Shown here piece by piece: positions 47,563-56,194 of a stretch of DNA of 64,000 bases. Both the position numbers and the translations under genes were made by a program. The stretch comes from Christensenella sp. Its GTDB lineage: Bacteria > Bacillota > Clostridia > Christensenellales > UBA3700. The DNA lies in NCBI GenBank assembly GCA_022784465.1, contig JALFUR010000006.1, positions 30,921 to 94,920 on the forward strand, read 5' to 3'. Position 1 is the stretch's first letter. The number at the start of each line of letters is the position of its first letter. The notes below the pieces were generated by a model that was not told the origin of the DNA, did no database searches, and saw only the letters and a program-made list of their open reading frames with translations.

Positions 47563-48458
47563 AATTTACAGGTATAAGTTACCCCCTCTTCCTTCTTTGT
47601 GGGGATATTATGCAAGCATTCTTGGCTAGCACTAACACAACGATTATAAAAAGGACATTCTCCTCTTTGCTCTCTCAAGCGAGGAGTTTCTCTCATTCCG
47701 TTTTGTACCAATGCGTCAATCAACGCTTTGGTGTAAGGGTGGCGAGGGTTGTCTAGCACGATACTCGTCTTGCCTCTCTCCATAACCTTGCCTTGGTTGA
47801 GCACTATTACTTCGTCGCATTTCTTAGCTAAGGAAATATCGTGCGTGATAACTAACAACGCCGCCGATGGAAAGAGTTCCTTAAGTAGCAAGAGAATTTC
47901 GCCTTTTCTATCATCCTCAAGACCACCAGTTGGTTCGTCGGCTATTACCAATTTCGCATTGGAACAAGTAGCCAACGCGATCACCACTCTCTGAGCCATT
48001 CCACCCGACAGCTCAAAGGGATATCTTTCCAAAACGTCTTCTGGGGCTTTTAAGCCAACGCTTTTTAGTTTTTGGATAGCGACAGCATAATGGTCGCAAC
48101 GTGGCACACCTATCTTTTTAAGGCTATCATATACGTGGTGCATGACTTTACGCGAAATAGACAGACATTCGTGTCCGTTTTGTGGCACGTACACGATTTG
48201 ATCGCCTAGTAATTTTTGAGTTTTCTCTTTGTTTTTTACTTGTTTTCCCTCAAATTCAAAGCTTAGTCCAGAGCAAACCATGTTGGGTGGCAAAGTATTC
48301 ATAATAGAATAGGCTAGAGTTGTCTTACCCGACCCTGTTTCTCCAATGATTGCCAAACTTTGCCCCTCGTCTAAACAAAAACTTACGCCTTCAACGATGA
48401 GTTTCTTAGTTTTACTAAGTATAGCTTCTATTTTTCCGCTAACATACTTTACTATCAC
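47559..48458 (-). CDS. ABC transporter ATP-binding protein, DppD/NikD type
   Basis: The 299-residue protein has Walker A AIIGETGSGKTTLAYSI, signature LSGGMAQRVVIALATC, Walker B KLVIADEPTGGLED, and the C-terminal oligo_HPY-type extension (RHPYTKALIDALV, GECPFYNRCVSASQECL with cysteines). First gene of the importer operon, divergent from the TetR gene. Confidence 0.93.
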   Translation of the reverse strand: MIVKYVSGKIEAILSKTKKLIVEGVSFCLDEGQSLAIIGETGSGKTTLAYSIMNTLPPNMVCSGLSFEFEGKQVKNKEKTQKLLGDQIVYVPQNGHECLSISRKVMHHVYDSLKKIGVPRCDHYAVAIQKLKSVGLKAPEDVLERYPFELSGGMAQRVVIALATCSNAKLVIADEPTGGLEDDRKGEILLLLKELFPSAALLVITHDISLAKKCDEVIVLNQGKVMERGKTSIVLDNPRHPYTKALIDALVQNGMRETPRLREQRGECPFYNRCVSASQECLHNIPTKKEEGVTYTCKL

Positions 48459-48613
48459 ATATTATTTATAACATTCCACCTCAACCAAGTCAAATAAAGT
48501 GGCTGTTTTTGTATTGTTTATGCAAAATTTTTCGAACAAAATCGAATATAATGTTTTGATATGTAATTGACGCAAAACATCGTGTATGATAAAATGACGA
48601 TAGAGGCAAACTT

Positions 48614-49168
48614 ATGAACAAAAAACTTTCCAAGACCAACGTAAAAATATATAAAGCCTTCGAAACGGTTTTGTATACCAAAAATTACAACGAAATTCGC
48701 ATACAAGACATATTAGACCAATCGGGCATTGCACGTAGCACGTTTTACGCCCATTATAGAACAAAAGAAGACTTGTTACACTCGATATGTATCACTATAT
48801 TTGAGCACGTTTTTTCGCATACTCTCGAAGAAGAAAAAAGCCACGACTTTTCAAAGTCGTCGATATTTGAATACAAGCACTTTATCACCCATATCTTCTA
48901 TCATCTGCACGACGAAAAGCAACTCATGGCGGCAATCTTTCTATCCCAAAGCAAGGATGTCTTTTCAGAATACTTGCGAGAGTCCATTCGTCCGCTTGTC
49001 GTGAGGTGCGTTGAAAGCAATTTCGTACCTATGCAAGATTTGCCTAAGGATATCAAAATCAATAGCATCATCGAAAATTTCTTGGTGATAATTAGATATT
49101 GGATAGATACGGATTTCAAGCAATCGCCAGAACAACTTACGGAATATTTTATCACTATCAATTCGTAG
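48614..49168 (+). CDS. TetR/AcrR-family transcriptional regulator
   Basis: The 184-residue protein has an N-terminal HTH (YNEIRIQDILDQSGIARSTFYAHYRTKEDLL, about 23-53) typical of TetR. The remaining helical part resembles the TetR_C_33/DhaS-like ligand domain. It is divergently transcribed from the ABC importer operon, so it is the natural candidate regulator for it. A terminator follows. Confidence 0.92.
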   Translation: MNKKLSKTNVKIYKAFETVLYTKNYNEIRIQDILDQSGIARSTFYAHYRTKEDLLHSICITIFEHVFSHTLEEEKSHDFSKSSIFEYKHFITHIFYHLHDEKQLMAAIFLSQSKDVFSEYLRESIRPLVVRCVESNFVPMQDLPKDIKINSIIENFLVIIRYWIDTDFKQSPEQLTEYFITINS

Positions 49169-49208
49169 CGATAATTTTTCACAACTCGTATCAGGTTATT
49201 AAACAATT

Positions 49209-49240
49209 TACCCGCAAAGCGTTAGCCTTGCGGGTATTTA
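49209..49240. terminator. Intrinsic terminator between tetR and hypA (convergent)
   Basis: ACCCGCAA-agcgttagcc-TTGCGGGT followed by ATTTATT on plus; the minus side has TAAATTG, so the plus direction is stronger. Confidence 0.8.
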
Positions 49241-49256
49241 TTATTGGTCTAAGACT

Positions 49257-49607
49257 TCAATTGTCCACTACTTCTATTTGTTTGATAGATATTTCATTAC
49301 CCTTCAAAAGATAGGTTTTTTCACTGCCACAATAAGGGCATATTTTGCCGTGAGCCACGGTTGGATAATCCTTGATGCAATTTTCGCAATGCGTGACAGC
49401 TTCAATCTTTTCGATATATAGTTTAGCGTCTTTGAGCACCGTTTCCTTTTTAACAGCCCAATTCCAACAATCTTCGAAATAATAAGGTATTACAGTAGAC
49501 ACTTCGCCTATTTCGACCGTGACGGAGTTCACCCTTTTCACGTTGTTTTCTTCGGCTATTTCATTGACCTGTTTGATACAATGAAACACCACACCCAACT
49601 CGTGCAT
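49257..49607 (-). CDS. hypA: HypA/HybF nickel-delivery metallochaperone
   Basis: A 116-residue protein of family-typical length. The N-terminal MHELGVV holds the His2-Glu3 nickel site, and CENC...CPYCG (about 74-95) is the structural zinc site. HypA passes nickel, with HypB, to the large subunit of NiFe hydrogenase or to urease. No hydrogenase or urease gene is in the window. Its start meets the stop of the oxidoreductase gene. Confidence 0.94.
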   Translation of the reverse strand: MHELGVVFHCIKQVNEIAEENNVKRVNSVTVEIGEVSTVIPYYFEDCWNWAVKKETVLKDAKLYIEKIEAVTHCENCIKDYPTVAHGKICPYCGSEKTYLLKGNEISIKQIEVVDN

Positions 49608-52480
49608 TAGTCCTTATTCTCCTTTTTCTTCTTAAATTCTTCTTTTCTCTTTTTAACGAATTCTTTGTCGGCATCGTCCTTCTTAGAGAAGAGAATCTTA
49701 ACTGCACGCTTTGCGGTATACGGCAAAATGCTCTTAAACTTATCTTCGGCAACCACCATCTTCGAAGCCTCAGGGTGATCGCGGTGGAGCGTAATTGCGT
49801 CAAACTTACATTTAGTAGTGCAGATACCGCAACCGATACATCTGTTTACGTCTACAACGGTTACGCCACAGCCCAAGCATCTTGACGTTTCTGTCTTGAC
49901 TTGCTCCTCGGTGAGCGTCTTGTGAGCGTCTTTGAAGGACTTAGCGTCAATGCTTTCGTCCATGCCTGCTTCTTGACGAGAAGAATTGTCATAGCTCTCT
50001 ACCTTGATATCGTCGGTGTCAATTTGTATAAACTGTCTTCTATTTCTACCAATCGTCATATGACCGTGTTGCACATAACGGTGCAAAGACTCAGCAGCCT
50101 CGTGTCCTTGTGCAATGGCGTCGATGGCAAACTTAGGTCCCGTAAATACGTCACCGCCGACGAAGATATCCTCCTCAGCAGTTTGATATGTCAAGGTGTC
50201 CGCTACAGGTCCGTTACCTCTACCAAATTCAACCTTGCTGCCTTTAAGCAAATCGCCCCATACGATAGTTTGACCTACGGCAAAGATAACATTGTCGCAA
50301 GCTACTGTTTGAGTTTCGTTCTCGTCGTATACAGGATTAAATTTATGATTTTCATCAAATACCGATAGGCACTTTTTGAATACCACGGCTACTGCCTTGC
50401 CGTTTTCAACGACGACTTCTTTTGGACCCCAACCGCAGTTGATAGCAACGCCGTCCTCTTGCGCCTCTGCGATCTCCTCATTGGAAGCAGGCATAATGTC
50501 GCGAGTTTCCAAGCAATACATAGCCACTTCTTTTGCTCCCGAACGAACGGATACTCTAGCTGCGTCGATAGCAACGTTACCGCCACCAACGACTATTGTC
50601 TTGCCCTTCACGGCATAGCCACCGCAATTGGCAACTTTAAGGAAGTCAACGGCAGTCGTTACGCCCTCGGCGTCACTACCGACAACATTAGGTTTTTTTC
50701 CTCCTTGACAACCAATAGCAACGTAGAACGCCTTGTACCCCTCGGCTCGCAATTGGTCAATAGTGATATCCTTGCCCACTTCTACACCGCATTTTATCTC
50801 CACGCCCATTTCTCTCATTATATCTATTTCGGCGTCGATTACGTCCTTTTCAAGTTTATAAGAAGGGATACCGTATGTAAGCATACCACCCGGCTTTTCG
50901 TTCTTTTCAAATACTGTTGGATAATATCCCATTTGTGCTAGATAGTACGCGCACGACAATCCGGCAGGTCCACCGCCGATGATAGCAATCTTTTCTTTCC
51001 AACGTCCCCTATTGGATGCCACTACGATATCGGGCACGTATCTATGCTCGGCATGCAAATCTTGCTCGGCAATAAATTTCTTGACTGCGTCAATCGACAC
51101 TGCTCTATCTATCGTACCACGTGTACAAGCGTCCTCACAGCGACGATTGCATATTCTTCCGCACACTGCAGGGAACGGATTTTCCTTTTTGATGATAGCT
51201 AGCGCCTCTTTGTACTTACCTTGCGAAGCCTTTTTAAGATAGCCTTGTACTGCAATATGCGCAGGGCAAGCCGTCTTACAAGGGGAAGTACCCGTATCGT
51301 GACAGTTGATTCTATTTTTGTCGCGATAGTCCTCGTCCCACATATGTTTGCCCCACTTGAAAGTGTCAGGGAGAGGTTGTTTTGGATAAGTAACTTCACT
51401 GCCGTCGGACTTACATAGCTTTTGTCCAAGTTTCAAAGCTCCAGCAGGACAATATTCTACGCACGCACCGCATGCCACACACTTTTGTTTGTCAACGTGT
51501 GCACGATATGCCGATGCGGACATGTTAGGCGTGTTGAAAAGTTGCGACGTACGCAACGCATTACAAATCTTGACGTTGCAGTTGCAAATTGCAAAAATCT
51601 TATTTTCACCGTCAATGTTGGTAACTTGATGCACAAAACCGTTATCCTCGGCCCTCTTCAATATCTCCATTGCCTCGTCGTAAGTGATATCGTGACCTCT
51701 ACCCGTCTCACGACAGTAGTCAGCCATATCTCCAACGCCGATACACCAATCTTGATAATCATCTGCACAACCTTCGTCTAGCTGTTTTCTACCATAACGG
51801 CAAGAACAAATCGATGCGCCAATGTGTCCTTCGTATTTTTTCAACCAATAGGATATGTGTTCTATATCCATAGTAGTGTTTTCCATAGAGATTGCCTTCT
51901 CGACAGGAATGACGTGCATTCCTATTCCGCCACCCCCAGGTGGAACCATTGCAGTAACGTGCTCAAGTGGCAAAAATGTCATACGCTCAAAGAACATCGC
52001 AAGTTCAGGGTGTTTATCCATAAGCTTGGTGTTCATGTTGGTATATTCGGCAGAACCCGGCACGAAGAGAGGAACCCAATAGTGTCTATCTTCTCGATTG
52101 TATGTAGTGCCAGGGATAGGTCCGTCCTTAGTGTACTTGTCACCGTAATCATATTCTAGCATACCCAAAAATGATAGTTTATCCACGATTTCGTCAAAAG
52201 TCTTGTCATCGTATCCTGCCATTTCTTTCAATTTGGCATAAGGGTACTTTACTCTAGTCTTCATTTTGAGTAATAGGTCTAAAGAGTTGTCGCGCTCTTG
52301 CTCACTCATTTCGTCTTCAAAAATGCACGCAAAGCCCCAATACTCAGGGTCTTTAGCTGTAATTCCCTTCACTTTTCCTGGTAATCTGTCAGTGACCCTT
52401 CTCACGAACTTCAAAAGCTTTGGATTTGGGTCTTTGTCAAACATGTGCGCCGGTACGTACTTACTACTTATCTCAGGCAT
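49607..52480 (-). CDS. Large Fe-S/FAD oxidoreductase (GltD/NfnB-like) with extra N-terminal domain
   Basis: The 957-residue protein has an N-terminal half (1-310) of unassigned type with Cys motifs ASICSCRYGRK and AICNCNVKICNAL. A ferredoxin 4Fe-4S motif (CVACGACVEYCP, about 332-343) follows. Then comes a GltD/NfnB-type module: cluster cysteines (NCHDTGTSPCKTACPAHI, CGRICNRRCEDAC), FAD loop AIIGGGPAGLSCAYYLAQMG, NAD(P) loop VVGGGNVAIDAARVS and FVGGDVFTGPKFAIDAI. A last ferredoxin (CLGCGVTVVDVNRCIGCGIC) and a Lys-rich tail end it. It likely moves electrons between NAD(P)H, ferredoxin and a partner. It is wedged between hypA and hypB with overlaps, so it is tied to nickel-enzyme assembly or to a nickel enzyme elsewhere. 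Confidence 0.85.
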   Translation of the reverse strand: MPEISSKYVPAHMFDKDPNPKLLKFVRRVTDRLPGKVKGITAKDPEYWGFACIFEDEMSEQERDNSLDLLLKMKTRVKYPYAKLKEMAGYDDKTFDEIVDKLSFLGMLEYDYGDKYTKDGPIPGTTYNREDRHYWVPLFVPGSAEYTNMNTKLMDKHPELAMFFERMTFLPLEHVTAMVPPGGGGIGMHVIPVEKAISMENTTMDIEHISYWLKKYEGHIGASICSCRYGRKQLDEGCADDYQDWCIGVGDMADYCRETGRGHDITYDEAMEILKRAEDNGFVHQVTNIDGENKIFAICNCNVKICNALRTSQLFNTPNMSASAYRAHVDKQKCVACGACVEYCPAGALKLGQKLCKSDGSEVTYPKQPLPDTFKWGKHMWDEDYRDKNRINCHDTGTSPCKTACPAHIAVQGYLKKASQGKYKEALAIIKKENPFPAVCGRICNRRCEDACTRGTIDRAVSIDAVKKFIAEQDLHAEHRYVPDIVVASNRGRWKEKIAIIGGGPAGLSCAYYLAQMGYYPTVFEKNEKPGGMLTYGIPSYKLEKDVIDAEIDIMREMGVEIKCGVEVGKDITIDQLRAEGYKAFYVAIGCQGGKKPNVVGSDAEGVTTAVDFLKVANCGGYAVKGKTIVVGGGNVAIDAARVSVRSGAKEVAMYCLETRDIMPASNEEIAEAQEDGVAINCGWGPKEVVVENGKAVAVVFKKCLSVFDENHKFNPVYDENETQTVACDNVIFAVGQTIVWGDLLKGSKVEFGRGNGPVADTLTYQTAEEDIFVGGDVFTGPKFAIDAIAQGHEAAESLHRYVQHGHMTIGRNRRQFIQIDTDDIKVESYDNSSRQEAGMDESIDAKSFKDAHKTLTEEQVKTETSRCLGCGVTVVDVNRCIGCGICTTKCKFDAITLHRDHPEASKMVVAEDKFKSILPYTAKRAVKILFSKKDDADKEFVKKRKEEFKKKKENKD

Positions 52481-53156
52481 TCTCGTTATTCCTCCATTTT
52501 GCTATATTCTTTATTATCCAGTCGGCAAACTTGTCGACTCCTTCGCCCGTCTTGGCACAGATAGGTATTATCTCTGCGTTCGGGTTTCTCATTTTTATAT
52601 ATTGACTGCACTTGTCAAGGTCAAAATCAAAATATGGCGCGACGTCCATTTTGTTGATAAGCACTAGGTCGCATATCGAAAACATCAAAGGATATTTTAG
52701 CGGTTTGTCGTGTCCTTCCGGTACCGACAAAATCATACAGTTCTTGCTTGCACCCGTATCGAACTCGGCAGGACATACAAGGTTGCCCACGTTTTCCAAA
52801 ATAGCTAAATCTACGTCGTTTAGATCAAGCCCTCTCAAGCCTTGACGCGTCATCTCTGCGTCCAAATGGCACATTCCGCCCGTATGCAGCTGTATCGATT
52901 GAACCCCAGTCGCTTCCTTTATCTTAATGGCGTCCACGTCCGAATCAATATCGGCTTCCATAACCGCAATTTTGATTTTGTCTTTCAATGCGTTGATAGT
53001 ACTAATCAGCGTCGTCGTCTTGCCGCTGCCCGGCGAAGACATAAGATTGAGCAAAAATACACCCTTTGCTTTGAGTTCTTCCCTCAATCTGTTAGCATCT
53101 TTGTCGTTGTCATCAAATATACTCTTCTTAATTTCAATAATTCGTACTTCATCCAT
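52473..53156 (-). CDS. hypB: HypB nickel-insertion GTPase
   Basis: The 227-residue protein has GTPase motifs NLMSSPGSGKTTTLIST (P-loop, about 37-53), EADID (switch), ENVGNLVCPAEFDTG (about 120-134) with the family metal-site Cys, and LVINKMDV. The N-terminal His/Cys-rich nickel-storage stretch of some HypB proteins is absent. First gene of hypB - oxidoreductase - hypA; it overlaps the oxidoreductase by 8 bp. Confidence 0.95.
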   Translation of the reverse strand: MDEVRIIEIKKSIFDDNDKDANRLREELKAKGVFLLNLMSSPGSGKTTTLISTINALKDKIKIAVMEADIDSDVDAIKIKEATGVQSIQLHTGGMCHLDAEMTRQGLRGLDLNDVDLAILENVGNLVCPAEFDTGASKNCMILSVPEGHDKPLKYPLMFSICDLVLINKMDVAPYFDFDLDKCSQYIKMRNPNAEIIPICAKTGEGVDKFADWIIKNIAKWRNNENA

Positions 53157-53722
53157 ACTTTATTCACCAAACTATAATAACAATTTAACTTAATTTATAT
53201 TTTTTTGCAATACGTTACACTTGCTAGACAATGTCAATTGTTTTAGCGTCAAATGCTAAACTAAAATACGTTAATGACCATTTTATGTTTTTTTCGCAAA
53301 TTAGTTCTTCTCTCATAAATAAGTATATCATAAAAATAAGTTATGCAATACTGTTCCGGTTTCTAAATTTCCAAAGAGGTATATAAATTATGAATAGGAA
53401 GGAACAAAACATCTAACTTTAGATGAAAAATATCACATATGCTCTGCTTTAAAGCAAGATTTGTCTTGTAAAAGAATAGCTCAAAACTTAGCAAAAGATA
53501 ATCGTACGATCTCTTAGGAGGATATTGCCGCTCCTAATGTAGGGTTTGCAAAATACCTAAAATGCATATTTTGCATCATTTCCGCCGTTTATTCGTCGTA
53601 TTTTGCGTATTTTCTACACCGTTTCATAACTTTTATAGCGTTCAAAAAAACCAAGGCAACCAAATAGGCAGCCAAATCTTGTGACCAAGGTTTATTTACA
53701 CCACGCTTTCGCTATTTTTTAT
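53157..53722. other. Non-coding region upstream of hypB, with att-like core and integrase-tail-like remnant
   Basis: Besides the IS30 fragment it holds an att-like core at 53512-53522 and, on minus, a short frame FGCLFGCLGFFERYKSYETV ending in TAG near 53617. That frame parallels KFGDLFGDHGEKSSPKW near 55800-55855. Both could be the repetitive tails of lost integrase genes. Nothing else is recognised. Confidence 0.4.
53389..53518 (+). pseudogene. IS30-family transposase remnant (N-terminal HTH only)
   Basis: Frame-corrected translation gives MNRKEQ..KHLTLDEKYHIC, then SALKQDLSCKRIAQNLAKDN and RTIS before a TAG. This is the opening helix-turn-helix of IS30-type transposases (x-H-L-T-x-x-E-R-x-x-I). 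A one-base shift near the start and truncation at CTCTTAGGAG make it non-functional. The cut falls on an att-like core. Confidence 0.72.
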
Positions 53723-54448
53723 TTAATCCTTTTTAATGAACTTGCATTTTGGATAATTAGAACAACCCCAGAATTCACCATATTTACCATTTCTTAAAAC
53801 TAAGTTCCCACCGCAACGAGGACAAATTCCAAGTTCTAAATTCTGTTGCTGTTTCCTAATGTTTTGTACATGTTCTTTTGTGGAAATATCAGACTGATTT
53901 GATAATAATAAGTTATAAGCAGTTTGCATTTGTTCAACCGTCAAAATAATTTCACCCGATTGTAGCGCTGTTCTTAATGCAGATAAAGGAATAACGCCTT
54001 TTATATCAATATTATGCGTATTATTTTGAACAAACACTACTAAAGAGTAAACAGGTAGCCTACCAACAATCTTTTTAACATTATAAACATGAGTAGCATT
54101 TTGTTTCAAAGGGTTATAAAGTTTATTTTTAACTTTCCCATAAGCCAAAACCTGTGTCCATTCACGTTGACTCTCAGAACCATAAATTTCGCCTGAATAA
54201 TTTTTCGTCTCAAGAACAAATATACCGTGCGGATTTATAACGATATGGTCAATCTGAGAACTTTTTTCTTCGTTAACGAGAATAAGGTCGTTAATAACAT
54301 ACTGCTCATTTTCAACTGTTTCTCCGATTACCCGACGAACTTTATTTTCACCATACTTGCCTCGTGCTGACGGGTGTTTTAGGTAAACAATTAATATTAT
54401 AAATAATATTATAAAAAGAATCACAGGGATTATTATAAGAAAAGGCAT
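53723..54448 (-). CDS. NERD nuclease-related domain protein with topoisomerase-type zinc finger
   Basis: The 241-residue protein has an N-terminal TM helix (FLIIIPVILFIILFIILIVYL), a NERD domain (about 30-150; GENKVRRVIGETVENEQYVI, QIDHIVINPHGIFVLETKNYSG, with D and E-x-K of a PD-(D/E)xK fold) and a C-terminal zinc finger CPRCGGNLVLRNGKYGEFWGCSNYPKC. NERD proteins are suspected nucleases. A GGAG site overlaps the hipA-fragment stop. Confidence 0.9.
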   Translation of the reverse strand: MPFLIIIPVILFIILFIILIVYLKHPSARGKYGENKVRRVIGETVENEQYVINDLILVNEEKSSQIDHIVINPHGIFVLETKNYSGEIYGSESQREWTQVLAYGKVKNKLYNPLKQNATHVYNVKKIVGRLPVYSLVVFVQNNTHNIDIKGVIPLSALRTALQSGEIILTVEQMQTAYNLLLSNQSDISTKEHVQNIRKQQQNLELGICPRCGGNLVLRNGKYGEFWGCSNYPKCKFIKKD

Positions 54449-54457
54449 AATTTCTCC

Positions 54458-54642
54458 TTAACTTTTACATGTTTTTTCAATGGCATTCATGATGGATTTA
54501 CAATTGGGAACAGACATTCTAAATTCTTTACCTACCGCAAGTAAGTCGCCATTAGTGGGATTGCCGTTGCCGTTAACCATCATTTCGTGCTCATGTTTTT
54601 CGAGCGTATGCGAAAAATCGGTCGTTTTATTTATTCGCTTTC
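54458..54642 (-). pseudogene. HipA-like kinase C-terminal fragment
   Basis: A minus-strand frame ending at TAA 54458-54460 reads FSHTLEKHEHEMMVNGNGNP then TNGDLLAVGKEFRM. This matches the C-terminal end of HipA-type proteins (x-M-x-V-N-G-K-x-x-x-x-x-x-D-L-L-x-x-A). Upstream the frame runs into the DUF4238 gene, so the kinase body and the HipB antitoxin are gone. Family match is by eye. Confidence 0.6.
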
Positions 54643-55650
54643 TTCTTCAAAAAGTTCGTCTTCTAATAGGTGATAGTTTTGTTTAATATCGCCACGCCTA
54701 TTAAAGGCGTAGATTGAATCAGCAATGCGTTCTTCGTCCCTAAACATAACCCCTACACGAGCCTCGTTGAGAAATAAGGCATTTATGTACTCAACGTCAT
54801 CTTGGTAAATTTTTCTCACCCTATAGGTGTACGTGTCACTAGGAAGAAAAGCCGTCGCCATCGCACGCTTGCTTTTAGGCGGTATAATCATATCGCCAGA
54901 TATTTTTGAGAAGGATTTGATTTGTTCAAACAAAGGACTATTAACTTCTCCCTTAAACATAACATGGTTTAATATGAGCATTCTTGTTGGCGATAACGGA
55001 TAAAAGCAATGCATATGCAAATTTATACCAGGTTGTACGGGAAAAATTTCTAAAGTTGGATAAATGTCCGTTAAAAGGAATTCTCCGCCACGTGCATCAA
55101 CAAGAGTCATATACATACCCTTTAAGTCGTTAAAAAAGTCGGTTTTGATAATAGGGTCAACAACTTCATTAGATTGCACGTCTGCGTAAGAACGGCATTT
55201 TGCCAGTTCTTCTACTTCGCGTTTCCATAAATCCTCAAAACCTTCAGTAGAATACTCCTTTAGAATTTTACGAGTACTTTCGTTAAAATTATTATTACGA
55301 TACTGTTCCATTCTAGAATTAGAACGAAAAGACAACAACGACAAGAAAATCCTTAATTTTTCAAGTTCCTCGCGGGTAATCACAACTTCGTTATTGGTCA
55401 AAAACTTTTTATTTATAAGTTCAGCAATTTCCTTTTCAAAAACAGCAAGGGTGCTTTCTATACTAGTGGGGTTGTCCTGATGGTTTATTTCATCTCGGTA
55501 CATATTCATGTTCATAAACACACTTCTAGTATTGCGTTTTTCTAGTTTGCTGTTTTCAATATCCCAGTATGTTACTTGCGAATTCTCGTCTTGGAAATTT
55601 CGCAAAATAAATTGTGGGATATAGTGATGCCTTTTAGGTTCTGGTTTCAT
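54631..55650 (-). CDS. DUF4238 protein
   Basis: The 339-residue protein begins with the family hallmark RHHYIPQFILRNFQDENSQV and continues with VFMNMNMYRDE. DUF4238 proteins are of unknown biochemical function and are common in accessory and defence-rich regions. The end overlaps the hipA fragment by a few bases. Its GC and codon use are lower than in the hyp genes, so it may have arrived separately. Confidence 0.88.
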   Translation of the reverse strand: MKPEPKRHHYIPQFILRNFQDENSQVTYWDIENSKLEKRNTRSVFMNMNMYRDEINHQDNPTSIESTLAVFEKEIAELINKKFLTNNEVVITREELEKLRIFLSLLSFRSNSRMEQYRNNNFNESTRKILKEYSTEGFEDLWKREVEELAKCRSYADVQSNEVVDPIIKTDFFNDLKGMYMTLVDARGGEFLLTDIYPTLEIFPVQPGINLHMHCFYPLSPTRMLILNHVMFKGEVNSPLFEQIKSFSKISGDMIIPPKSKRAMATAFLPSDTYTYRVRKIYQDDVEYINALFLNEARVGVMFRDEERIADSIYAFNRRGDIKQNYHLLEDELFEEESE

Positions 55651-55701
55651 ATATAACTCCTGAGATAAATCAAGGCTACATTATAAATGTACCTCAAATT
55701 T

Positions 55702-55776
55702 TGGTATGCCCGGCGAGAATCGAAGTCACAATAGTGCCTTAGGAGGGCACGGTTATATCCATTTAACTACGGACAC
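55702..55776 (-). tRNA. tRNA-Arg(CCT)-like gene inside the island, imperfect T arm
   Basis: Minus strand from GTGTCCG (5') to CGGGCAT-A-CCA (3'). The anticodon arm GTGCC-CTCCTAA-GGCAC gives CCT (Arg, AGG codon). The acceptor has two G-U pairs and the T stem has a C-C mismatch, so it may be decayed or element-borne. It differs clearly from the tRNA at 57897 outside the anticodon loop. Confidence 0.7.
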
Positions 55777-56194
55777 ATATTCAGTTTTTTACAGGATATA
55801 GCAATACCCACTTTGGAGAACTTTTTTCGCCGTGGTCACCAAATAGGTCACCAAATTTTATTTTAGCAGTCTGCCTTATCGCTAAAATGCACGATTTTGA
55901 GCAGTTTTCGCATTGTTTTGCCCCGTTTTGATGGGTTCATGTCAGGAATAACACCCCCTTAGGAGTTTACTGTCCTTTGCCAAATATCGTGAAAACTGCA
56001 ATTTTGTTGCGTTTTTCACCGTTTTGAGCATTATCTGAAATTGAAAACTGTTTTATGGTTGTAGCCCCGTCGTCAATTTTCTTTTGACTTCCAGTTAATC
56101 TACTATCGGCAGCTATAGCTATTCCTTCAGGTAAATAAACTATACTTACAATTGACTTGTTCTTCTCCTTTTTAACATTAGTACTGAACGCTGC
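55777..56194. other. Non-coding region with att-like core and inverted arm sequence
   Basis: It contains CCCTTAGGAGTTT (55956-55968), identical over 13 bases to 42572-42584. It also holds an inverted near-copy of 42626-42650 (around 55876-55900), and a short minus frame KFGDLFGDHGEKSSPKW ending near 55785. I see no complete gene. Confidence 0.45.

Noticed and set aside
49561-51781. Many overlapping ORFs of 60-155 residues inside the Fe-S/FAD oxidoreductase gene
   Set aside because: They are shadows produced by the higher GC of the island; none has a recognisable motif or start site.
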